A program made the position numbers and the translations under genes. From positions 1 to 8,595 of the forward strand of contig CAJXME010000032.1 in assembly GCA_913056245.1 (NCBI GenBank): a stretch of 8,595 nt of DNA, read 5' to 3'. This document shows, in pieces, positions 1 through 4,927 of the stretch (positions are counted from its first letter, which is position 1; every line of letters begins with the position of its first letter). The stretch is from an uncultured Alphaproteobacteria bacterium. Lineage in GTDB: Bacteria; Pseudomonadota; Alphaproteobacteria; Puniceispirillales; UBA1172. Below the pieces are notes generated by a model that was not told the origin of the DNA, made no database searches, and saw only the letters and a list, made by a program, of their open reading frames with translations.

Positions 1-204
1 CGTGATGACCCTGCCGCCGAGGTCGTGGCCGATCCGGGTGGCGACGGCGATCGCATCGCCCTCCACCACCACGTCCACGTCAGGTCCGTGGGGCACGCCC
101 AGGATCGCATCACGCACCGCGCCCCCGACCAGGCACGTGCGCGGCCCCACGATGGGCCACTCGACGCGCGCGAGGATCGGATCACGCGCGACCCACGCAG
201 CCAC
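1..204 (-). CDS. CCA-adding enzyme / poly(A) polymerase-type nucleotidyltransferase, N-terminal fragment
   Basis: The minus strand reads 68 codons from a GTG at 204 to the window edge, so the 3' part is missing. The family (class II tRNA nucleotidyltransferases and PcnB-like enzymes) adds CCA to tRNA 3' ends or A tails to RNA in the cytoplasm. The head-domain signature is visible: residues 25-32 read LVGGAVRD (the G-G-x-V-R-D nucleotide loop), followed by ILG and then PDVDVVVEGDA at 41-51, whose DVD is the metal-binding acidic pair. The start is uncertain. The same frame stays open upstream across the opposite-strand gene and offers other GTG and ATG codons, and no strong ribosome binding site is seen. 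GTG 204 leaves about 24 residues before the GG loop, which is usual for the family. Whether it is a CCA-adding enzyme or a poly(A) polymerase cannot be told from this fragment. Confidence 0.72.
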   Translation of the reverse strand, partial: MAAWVARDPILARVEWPIVGPRTCLVGGAVRDAILGVPHGPDVDVVVEGDAIAVATRIGHDLGGRVIT

Positions 205-222
205 CGCGCTACCATCGTTCTC

Positions 223-474
223 ATGGGCGATCACGTCGCGCACAACCTGCAGGCGGCTGCCCCAGTCGCCCTCGATGGGCTTGCCGAGGCCATCGCGCGA
301 TGGGAGGGCCAGCCGCTCGATGAACTGCAGCAGGCGTCGGACCGGATCCGCGCCGAGGTCCGCTCCTGGGCGGAGGACCCGGCCAATGCCGACCGACCCA
401 TCTCCGACTCCCCCGTCTACCTCGACCGGATGGCGGTCGAGGTTCTCATCGAGCGCCGCTTCTTCACGGAGTAG
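223..474 (+). CDS. Hypothetical protein, 83 aa
   Basis: I do not recognise this family. The predicted protein is small, acidic and probably soluble, with no signal peptide or membrane segment. An alanine-rich N-terminal half (LAEAIARW, LDELQQASDRIRAEV) looks helical, and the end reads VEVLIERRFF. Third codon positions are overwhelmingly G or C, which supports real coding in a high-GC genome, unlike the other frames here, which read as low-complexity Arg/Ser/Pro strings. The ATG at 223 is chosen because upstream residues of the open frame look non-coding and antisense to the nucleotidyltransferase. No clear Shine-Dalgarno precedes it. It faces away from the nucleotidyltransferase and its end overlaps the RidA gene end by 11 bases on the opposite strand. 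It belongs to the foreign segment and says nothing about the alphaproteobacterium. Confidence 0.5.
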   Translation: MGDHVAHNLQAAAPVALDGLAEAIARWEGQPLDELQQASDRIRAEVRSWAEDPANADRPISDSPVYLDRMAVEVLIERRFFTE

Positions 475-550
475 CCGTCCCCGCGCCGACGAGCGCGATC
501 GCCTCGATCTCCACGGAGGCACCGGCCGGAAGGGCGGCCACGCCGATGGT
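464..550 (-). pseudogene. RidA-family (YjgF/YER057c/UK114) gene, 3' end only, fused to ubiE
   Basis: The last ~28 codons of the frame that begins as ubiE do not look like UbiE. They read VAALPAGASVEIEAIAL, which matches the C-terminal strand typical of RidA-family enamine/imine deaminases (compare the family pattern V-x-x-LP-x-G-x-x-VEIEAIA). RidA proteins hydrolyse reactive 2-aminoacrylate-type intermediates and form trimers in the cytosol. Only this tail is present: the body of the gene, including the arginine-containing active site, should lie upstream on the same strand but is replaced by ubiE. The stop codon is at 464-466, overlapping the end of the convergent 83-aa gene. Composition matches the foreign segment. 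It is a fragment of a gene from another replicon, not a functional unit. Confidence 0.7.
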
Positions 551-1270
551 CAGATTGCGGTATTTGACCTGCTCGAAGCCTGCGTCGCGGATCATCGCGG
601 CGAAAGTGTCCTGATCGGGGAACTTGCGGATCGATTCGACCAGATAAACGTAGGAATCCGAATCGCGCGCGATCAATTGCCCAAAGCCTGGCAATAAGGA
701 TGACCAGACATCATAAAGTTTGGCCAAAGGCGGCAATTCAACATGGGAAAATTCAAGGCAATAAAAACGGCCTTGCGGTTTTAAGACGCGATAAGCCTCA
801 CCAATCGCGCGCTGACGATCGGTGACATTGCGCAAGCCAAAAGCAATCGTCACCACATCAGCGCTTTCATCACCAAAGGGAATCATTTCCGCATTGCCCG
901 CCACCCAATTGAGATGCGCAAGAGATTGCAAATCAGGACGAGCGCGACCCGCCATCATCATTTCAACATTAATATCAACGATGGTGGCAGAGCCGCCGCC
1001 GCGTTTAAGAAAGCGTGAGGCAATATCGCCAGTCCCCCCCGCGAGATCGATCAAATGATGATGAGCCTCAGGGTTGATCATCGAAATCAGCGTGTCTTTC
1101 CAAAGACGGTGTATCCCTAAAGACATCACATCATTCATCACATCATAGGAAGACGCGACGCTGTCAAAGACCGCGCGCACTCGCCCTTGCTTGTCTTGGG
1201 CGCGAATGGTCTCACTGCCGAAATCAATCGGCTGATCAGGATCAATTTGAGGTCTGGATTTTTCCGTCAT
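464..1270 (-). CDS. ubiE: Ubiquinone/menaquinone biosynthesis C-methyltransferase UbiE, with foreign C-terminal tail
   Basis: UbiE is a SAM-dependent enzyme that C-methylates the quinone ring in ubiquinone (and menaquinone) synthesis. The open frame encodes 268 residues. Family marks are VFDSVASSYDVMND (34-47), SAM motif I LIDLAGGTGDIA (73-84), the segment AFGLRNVTDR (143-152), YRVLKPQGRF (160-169) and the late motif FAAMIRDAGF (223-232) followed by YRNL (237-240). UbiE normally ends about ten residues later in a word like GGIAAIHSGW. Here the frame runs on as a RidA-like tail (residues ~241-268), so the true end is missing and about 250 residues would be expected. The start at 1270 agrees with family N-termini, but no good Shine-Dalgarno precedes it. 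It diverges from mutM across 41 bases. Identification as UbiE is secure; the last ~28 residues are not its own. Confidence 0.93.
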   Translation of the reverse strand: MTEKSRPQIDPDQPIDFGSETIRAQDKQGRVRAVFDSVASSYDVMNDVMSLGIHRLWKDTLISMINPEAHHHLIDLAGGTGDIASRFLKRGGGSATIVDINVEMMMAGRARPDLQSLAHLNWVAGNAEMIPFGDESADVVTIAFGLRNVTDRQRAIGEAYRVLKPQGRFYCLEFSHVELPPLAKLYDVWSSLLPGFGQLIARDSDSYVYLVESIRKFPDQDTFAAMIRDAGFEQVKYRNLTIGVAALPAGASVEIEAIALVGAGTATP

Positions 1271-1311
1271 GAAGGCTTTATATCAGGGCAGAGCCAGAAA
1301 GGGAAAAACAA
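1271..1311. promoter_or_regulatory. Divergent ubiE/mutM intergenic region
   Basis: Only 41 bases separate the two divergent start codons, so promoters must sit here or overlap the coding ends. On the plus side, AGAAAGGGA (1296-1304) is a good ribosome binding site for mutM. On the minus side, TATAAA about 10 bases before the ubiE ATG could be a -10 element for a very short or leaderless ubiE message, but no convincing -35 partner was found. The promoter assignment is weak; the mutM ribosome binding site is solid. Confidence 0.3.
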
Positions 1312-2163
1312 ATGCCGGAATTGCCAGAAGTAGAAACCGTCAAACGGGCGATTGCTGATCATGCCTTAGGCGGAGAGATCAAATCCGTATGGCAATCAGG
1401 CAAAACCATGCGCTGGCCTATCCCTCATGATATTGAGAAGCAACTGACGGGGCTGACAATTCTAAACCTCAGGCGGCGCGGAAAATATATCCTGATGGAT
1501 TGCGGCAACGGGCAAGCGGCTCGTTTGACCATGATCGTTCATTTGGGCATGTCAGGCTCCGTGCGCATCTATCCGAAAGTCATGACGCCAGATCGGCAAA
1601 AGCACGATCATTTGATTCTCACCATCTTAGGCCAAAGGGGTGAGGAAAATACCGTGGTGCTGAATGACCCAAGACGATTCGGCGGCGTTCAAATCACCGC
1701 CTTTGGTGAAGATGATCAGCATCCGTTGATCCATAAGATGGGGGTGGAGCCTTTGGGCAATGCCTTCAGCGCCGTCTATATGAAAACCCAATTCAACGGC
1801 AAAACCGCGCCGATTAAATCCGCCTTGCTCGACCAGCGCATCATCGCAGGCATTGGCAATATCTACGCAAGCGAAGCCTTGTATCTGGCGGGCATCTCGC
1901 CAAAACGTATGGCAAAAGCGATCAGCCTTTCGCGGCTAGAAGGCTTAAAAGACAGCGTCCAACAGGTGCTTAATCAAGCGATTGCCGCCGGCGGCACGTC
2001 TTTGCGCGATCATGTCCAGCCGGGCGGCGAGATTGGCTATTTTGTTCAGCAATTGAATGTCTATGGCAAAGACGATCAACCCTGCCCCCAATGCCAATCG
2101 CCGATTAAAATGATCCGCCAAACGGGACGCGCGAGTTTTTATTGCCCGCGATGCCAACGCTAA
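1312..2163 (+). CDS. mutM: Formamidopyrimidine-DNA glycosylase MutM (Fpg)
   Basis: This bifunctional base-excision repair enzyme removes 8-oxoguanine and formamidopyrimidines and nicks the abasic site by beta,delta-elimination. All hallmarks are present in 283 residues: the N-terminus MPELPEVE, with Pro2 as catalytic nucleophile and Glu3; Lys58 in RRRGKYIL, the conserved beta-hairpin lysine; the helix-two-turn-helix segment GIGNIYASEAL around Asn183; and a C-terminal zinc finger CPQC-x16-CPRC with the conserved arginine in QTGRASFYC. Length is slightly above the ~270 usual for the family. The ATG follows a strong AGAAAGGGA ribosome binding site. It diverges from ubiE, as in many alphaproteobacteria, and is followed by 161 bases before rpsT, which has its own promoter. 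No terminator with a T-run follows immediately, so read-through into rpsT is possible. Confidence 0.97.
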   Translation: MPELPEVETVKRAIADHALGGEIKSVWQSGKTMRWPIPHDIEKQLTGLTILNLRRRGKYILMDCGNGQAARLTMIVHLGMSGSVRIYPKVMTPDRQKHDHLILTILGQRGEENTVVLNDPRRFGGVQITAFGEDDQHPLIHKMGVEPLGNAFSAVYMKTQFNGKTAPIKSALLDQRIIAGIGNIYASEALYLAGISPKRMAKAISLSRLEGLKDSVQQVLNQAIAAGGTSLRDHVQPGGEIGYFVQQLNVYGKDDQPCPQCQSPIKMIRQTGRASFYCPRCQR

Positions 2164-2230
2164 GCCATCGCTGCGATCCGAAGGCATAAATAAACACAAA
2201 GGTGACCAAAAAGGAAAATCGCTAAAGCGC

Positions 2231-2260
2231 TTGACAATCAAAGTGATTATCAGGCATAAG
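2231..2260 (+). promoter_or_regulatory. Predicted sigma-70-type promoter of rpsT
   Basis: A perfect -35 hexamer TTGACA (2231-2236) is followed after 18 bases by CATAAG (2255-2260, four of six matches to TATAAT). Transcription would start near 2267, leaving a leader of about 58 bases before the rpsT ATG. The sequence matches are seen directly; the start site is inferred. Confidence 0.6.
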
Positions 2261-2268
2261 ATGCCACC

Positions 2269-2301
2269 GCTGACCGTTACCCACGGATCAGCCCTTATTT
2301 T
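2269..2301 (+). promoter_or_regulatory. Hairpin in the rpsT 5' leader, possibly an attenuator or stabilising stem
   Basis: GCTGACCGT (2269-2277) pairs with ACGGATCAGC (2283-2292), giving nine base pairs with one bulged A (2287) and a five-base loop TACCC. It is followed by CCTTATTTT, an imperfect T-run. It sits at or within a few bases of the predicted rpsT mRNA 5' end. It could stabilise the 5' end, take part in feedback by S20, or weakly terminate transcripts arriving from mutM. The pairing is seen; the role is inferred. Confidence 0.4.
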
Positions 2302-2324
2302 AATGACAGAAACAGGATCGCCAC

Positions 2325-2591
2325 ATGGCTAACCATAAGTCTGCAAAAAAGCGTATTCGTCGTAACGACGCTTTTAATGAAGTCAACAGCAACCGCCGCA
2401 GCCGCATCAGAACTTTTGTTAAAAAAGTTGAAGAAGCGATCGCCGCTGGCAATGCTGAAGATGCGCGCAACGCGTTTAAGGCGGCTCAGCCTGAAATGCA
2501 TCGCGGTGTCACCCGCGGCGTTTTGCATAAAAACACCGTTGCCCGCAAATTGTCCCGCCTTTCGGCTCGGATCAAAGCGCTGGCCGCTTAA
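2325..2591 (+). CDS. rpsT: 30S ribosomal protein S20
   Basis: S20 binds 16S rRNA early in assembly of the small subunit. The 88-residue, lysine- and arginine-rich protein has the standard start [14 protein letters not shown] and the conserved C-terminal block [20 protein letters not shown] (65-84), and its length is normal for the family. The ATG has AGGA (2314-2317) at a good distance. It appears to be transcribed alone: a promoter at 2231-2260 lies upstream and a strong terminator at 2624-2647 follows. An rpsT gene just before dnaA is a common alphaproteobacterial arrangement. In other bacteria S20 represses its own synthesis, which would fit the structured leader here, but that is inference. 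Confidence 0.98.
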   Translation: MANHKSAKKRIRRNDAFNEVNSNRRSRIRTFVKKVEEAIAAGNAEDARNAFKAAQPEMHRGVTRGVLHKNTVARKLSRLSARIKALAA

Positions 2592-2623
2592 ATCAACCAT
2601 GATGCCATTGGCATGATGACGAG

Positions 2624-2647
2624 AACGCCCCCTTGGGGCGTTTTTTT
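2624..2647 (+). terminator. Rho-independent terminator after rpsT
   Basis: AACGCCCC (2624-2631) and GGGGCGTT (2635-2642) form an 8-bp GC-rich stem with a three-base loop, running into seven T residues (2641-2647). A weaker stem, ATGCC/GGCAT (2602-2606 with 2610-2614), lies just before it. This is a textbook intrinsic terminator and marks the end of the rpsT transcript, separating it from the dnaA upstream region. Confidence 0.92.
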
Positions 2648-2681
2648 ATGGTCGAAAAAAATTGAACGCATCAGGCTGAAC

Positions 2682-2816
2682 GAATCGTCGCGAATCATCA
2701 GAGACAATCTTAGGGCGCAAACCTGACGCCTTGTCTCAAGAAAACCGATTCGGGTGTTGAAAATAAAGAGTTTCATAAAAATAGACGAAGAAACATGACC
2801 AATCTCACGGCGAGTC
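2682..2816. promoter_or_regulatory. Cluster of four GANTC (CcrM-type methylation) sites
   Basis: GAATC occurs at 2682-2686 and 2692-2696, GATTC at 2747-2751 and GAGTC at 2812-2816. A five-base palindrome with four fixed positions is expected about once per 256 bases, so four in 135 bases is high. GANTC is the target of the cell-cycle methyltransferase CcrM in many Alphaproteobacteria, where methylation state affects dnaA and other cell-cycle promoters. I found none in the remaining 340 bases before dnaA. Function here is inferred. Confidence 0.45.
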
Positions 2817-2831
2817 ACCGGCCATCTTCAC

Positions 2832-2882
2832 AAAAAATTGACCGATCCTTTGTCAAAAACTTTTTTGAAAAAATCAAAAAAA
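2832..2882. other. A/T-tract block with palindrome, candidate unwinding or bent-DNA element
   Basis: Runs of A or T lie at 2832-2837, 2855-2859, 2861-2866, 2868-2873 and 2876-2882, the last ones roughly 7-9 bases apart. TCAAAAA (2853-2859) and TTTTTGA (2862-2868) form a 7-bp inverted repeat with a two-base centre. A DnaA-box-like ATCTTCACA directly abuts its left side. Such a block melts or bends easily, as expected of an origin unwinding element or an upstream promoter element. Confidence 0.4.
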
Positions 2883-3156
2883 TGAAGGGATTGCCGAAGC
2901 GTAAAATGAAAATAATTGATTGACAGCAAAAAAACCGACCTCAGGCAAAATTCATCCTTGAAGTCCCCCCTGCCATTGATGAATATGAGGGATCGGTGGA
3001 TCACTAATCGTGTTGGCGGAAAATCATATGACGCCCATGATCTCCCACTCTTTTTGATCAGGCTCCCCATAGCGTGGTCGTCATCGCAACATCGTTGCGT
3101 TCATCGTCGATAGCAATATTGATGACCATTAACCTTTTGACCGGAGTTTGGTTGAC

Positions 3157-4605
3157 ATGACTGAAGACGCAACAACCTTTACTCCGGAAAATCGAGAAAC
3201 CCTGCGCGAAGAATGGTCGCGGATCCAATCGCGGCTCAAGCAAGAACTGGGCGACACGATTTGGAAAAGTTGGGTCAAGCCCCTCAAATTGATGAAGGTT
3301 GAAGGGGGCGTCGTATTCCTCACCACCGAATCAAAACTCACCAAAACCCGGGTGATGAGCCAGTTTGCCGATCGCATCCGCGCCAATTGCGGGGTGGAAT
3401 GGAACGCCATCACATCGATCCATGTTGACGTGATGCGCCATCAGGCGGCGATCCCATCGCATCCGATCCGCGCCACTGAACAAAGCACCAGCCAGCCGAA
3501 TCAAAGCCGAATGATGGATATGGCGCGCGCCAAAGACGATATTGTGTCAAGCGGCGCGCCCATTGATGCTTATGATGATTGGGGCGGACGTCTTGACCCG
3601 CGATTAACCTTTTCCAATTTTGTGGTGGGAGGGCCGAACAATTTTGCCTATGCCGCCGCTAAGCGCATGGCCGAAACCGAAAGCCCGGTGTTCAATCCAC
3701 TCTTTCTCTATGGCGGGGTGGGTTTGGGCAAAACTCATTTGATGCACGCGATTGGCTGGGAGATGCGCGAACGCTTCCCGAAACGGCGGGTGGTGTATTT
3801 ATCGGCGGAAGTTTTCATGCACCGTTTTATTAAAGCCTTGCGCCATCGCAACACCACGCAATTCAAAGAAGAGTTCCGATCGATTGATGTCTTGATGATT
3901 GATGATGTTCAATTCATTGGCGGCAAGGATTCCACCCAAGAAGAATTTTTCCACACCTTCAACGCGCTGATTGATCAAAACAAGAAGATCATCATTTCCG
4001 CTGATAAATCGCCCATGGATTTGTCGGGCATGGAAGAGCGCCTGCGCTCACGCCTCAATTGGGGAATGGTGGCTGATATTCACCCCACCACCTTTGAATT
4101 GCGCGTCGGTATTCTTCAAGCCAAAGCCGAACAGCAAGGGCTTGATCTGCCGCAAAATGTGATTGAATTTTTGGCTCATAAAATCACCACCAATGTGCGG
4201 GAACTCGAAGGCGCGCTTAATCGCTTATCGGCGTATTCGACGCTGATCAACGCGCCGATCACCATCGACAGCATCTATGACGTGCTGGGGGATGTTCTGC
4301 GCGCCAGCACAAGGCAAGTGTCGATCGCAGAAATTCAGCGTGAAGTCGCAAAACATTACAACATTCGCCTCGATGAAATGCATTCCCGCCGCCGGTCGCG
4401 CAATATCGTGCACCCTCGGCAAGTAGCGATGTACTTGGCGAAAAATCTGACCTCCAATTCCTATCCGGAAATCGGCCAATATTTTGGCGGCCGGGATCAC
4501 ACCACTGTCATGCACGCGGTTGGTAAAATTGAAAAAATGCTGATCGAAGACCAGCGCATCAGCGATGATCTTAAAATCTTGAAATCCATGCTCAACGCCG
4601 GGTAA
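3157..4605 (+). CDS. dnaA: Chromosomal replication initiator protein DnaA
   Basis: DnaA is the AAA+ ATPase that binds origin boxes, opens the duplex and helps load the helicase. The 482-residue product has the four expected domains. An N-terminal interaction domain (about 1-85) includes WSRIQSRLKQELGDTIWKSWV. A variable linker (about 86-150) is rich in Gln, Ser and Arg. The ATPase core has Walker A GGVGLGKTH (186-194) and Walker B VLMIDDVQF with Asp249-Asp250. The C-terminal box-binding domain carries the signature GGRDHTTVMHAV (444-455). ATG 3157 is chosen over the in-frame TTG at 3148 because GGAG (3143-3146) is ten bases from the ATG but only one from the TTG. It is preceded by a long regulatory region and followed by 322 non-coding bases, so dnaN is probably partly independent. 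Length is slightly above the ~467 of the E. coli protein. Confidence 0.98.
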   Translation: MTEDATTFTPENRETLREEWSRIQSRLKQELGDTIWKSWVKPLKLMKVEGGVVFLTTESKLTKTRVMSQFADRIRANCGVEWNAITSIHVDVMRHQAAIPSHPIRATEQSTSQPNQSRMMDMARAKDDIVSSGAPIDAYDDWGGRLDPRLTFSNFVVGGPNNFAYAAAKRMAETESPVFNPLFLYGGVGLGKTHLMHAIGWEMRERFPKRRVVYLSAEVFMHRFIKALRHRNTTQFKEEFRSIDVLMIDDVQFIGGKDSTQEEFFHTFNALIDQNKKIIISADKSPMDLSGMEERLRSRLNWGMVADIHPTTFELRVGILQAKAEQQGLDLPQNVIEFLAHKITTNVRELEGALNRLSAYSTLINAPITIDSIYDVLGDVLRASTRQVSIAEIQREVAKHYNIRLDEMHSRRRSRNIVHPRQVAMYLAKNLTSNSYPEIGQYFGGRDHTTVMHAVGKIEKMLIEDQRISDDLKILKSMLNAG

Positions 4606-4628
4606 TTTTAAGACCCTAAACTTGTCAT

Positions 4629-4679
4629 TTTTCCACAATATTCTGGTGTTTACATAACAAGATATGCTATATTTTGTGG
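4629..4679. repeat. A/T-rich inverted repeat with DnaA-box-like arm
   Basis: TTTTCCACA (4629-4637) differs from the DnaA box TTATNCACA at one position, the closest match I found in any intergenic region of the window. Its CCACAA (4633-4638) is inverted at 4674-4679 (TTGTGG), enclosing 35 mostly A/T bases. This could be a DnaA-controlled operator or a second binding cluster near an origin. The match is seen; binding is inferred. Confidence 0.35.
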
Positions 4680-4849
4680 GTGTAGACGTGATTGGTTGTC
4701 TCTCTTGGCAAAGGCTTTAAGCGATGCGTTGATCACGGTGAAGCGAGGTTGGTTTCAGGCTTGATCGGATCGGTGGTGCAAGGCCCTAATCATCGCGCTG
4801 TTATCGCGCCGTAATCGCTTTGCCGGTGATGCCATCCGATCATGTTTTG

Positions 4850-4875
4850 GCCAAGCGCGGCCTTGCCAAGCGCGG
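4850..4875 (+). repeat. Short tandem repeat GCCAAGCGCGG x2
   Basis: GCCAAGCGCGG occurs at 4850-4860 and again at 4865-4875, a period of 15 bases, about 50 bases before the dnaN start. In one frame it would encode LAKRG twice within an 18-codon open frame (4829-4885) that has no ribosome binding site. It may be a regulator site or a chance duplication; no function can be assigned. Confidence 0.5.
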
Positions 4876-4927
4876 TCATGCATAGAGATGAACGAAAAGA
4901 CAAAAGAAACCCTGAAGGGATAAAGCC

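Larger units (their letters stand above)
1..550. other. High-GC segment foreign to the rest of the window (probable assembly chimera)
   Basis: This segment is clearly richer in G+C than what follows: the first 60 bases hold 44 G/C, against 28 of 60 in a mutM line (1381-1440). Its three genes or gene fragments (nucleotidyltransferase start, unknown 83-codon gene, RidA 3' end) have no known link with the ubiE-mutM-rpsT-dnaA neighbourhood. Alphaproteobacterial ubiE is commonly followed by ubiB, which is absent. The right border lies between about 533 and 556, where the reading changes from UbiE to RidA inside one open frame. The GC-rich codon use would suit an actinobacterium or similar high-GC bacterium, but the source cannot be fixed from this much sequence. 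Chimeric assembly is the preferred explanation and recombination the alternative. Confidence 0.8.
2648..3156. promoter_or_regulatory. Non-coding region upstream of dnaA: dnaA control region and candidate replication origin
   Basis: About 510 bases between the rpsT terminator and the dnaA start contain no convincing gene; the short open frames lack family-like sequence and ribosome binding sites. It contains four GANTC sites (2682-2816), an A/T-tract block (2832-2882) that could serve as a DNA-unwinding element, and a small stem CGCAAC/GTTGCG (3085-3099). A weak promoter candidate is TTGCGT (3095-3100) and TATTGA (3117-3122), 16 bases apart. DnaA-box-like nine-mers are only approximate: ATCTTCACA (2824-2832), the complement of TGATCCACC (2995-3003) and the complement of TTTTCAACA (2755-2763), each two mismatches from TTATNCACA. 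The lack of a consensus box argues against a confident origin call, since some alphaproteobacteria have their origin away from dnaA. dnaA control is near certain; an origin is only possible. Confidence 0.45.
4606..4927 (+). promoter_or_regulatory. Non-coding region between dnaA and dnaN (probable dnaN-recF-gyrB promoter region)
   Basis: The 322 bases carry no supported gene. The left 75 bases are A/T-rich and hold a near-consensus DnaA box and an inverted repeat (4629-4679). The rest is of ordinary composition and ends with an 11-base tandem repeat (4850-4875) and the dnaN ribosome binding site AAGGGA (4915-4920). Possible promoter elements in the A/T-rich part are only partial matches, for example TTTCCA (4631-4636) with CATAAC after a 17-base spacer. 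No intrinsic terminator with a T-run was found after dnaA, so read-through is possible. The gap is long enough for the three-gene operon to have its own promoter. Confidence 0.5.

Noticed and set aside
2..697. 231-codon open frame on the plus strand
   Set aside because: Low-complexity Arg/Ser/Thr/Pro sequence crossing the chimeric junction and antisense to ubiE; a product of high GC content.
2277..2285. TTACCCACG as a DnaA box
   Set aside because: Two mismatches, and it coincides with the loop and arm of the rpsT leader hairpin, a better explanation.
2588..2818. 76-codon minus-strand open frame
   Set aside because: It runs through the rpsT terminator on the opposite strand and shows no family-like sequence or ribosome binding site.
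2916..3113. 65-codon plus-strand open frame upstream of dnaA
   Set aside because: No ribosome binding site, no recognisable motif, and composition like the surrounding non-coding DNA.
3129..3142. TTAACC near the dnaA start as a CtrA site
   Set aside because: The second TTAA half-site at the required seven-base spacing is missing.
3148..3156. TTG start for dnaA three codons upstream
   Set aside because: The GGAG ribosome binding site is only one base from this TTG but ten from the ATG at 3157.
4664..4720. 18-codon open frame (MLYFVGVDVIG...) as a leader peptide
   Set aside because: No ribosome binding site and no attenuator hairpin follows; it overlaps the A/T-rich inverted repeat.
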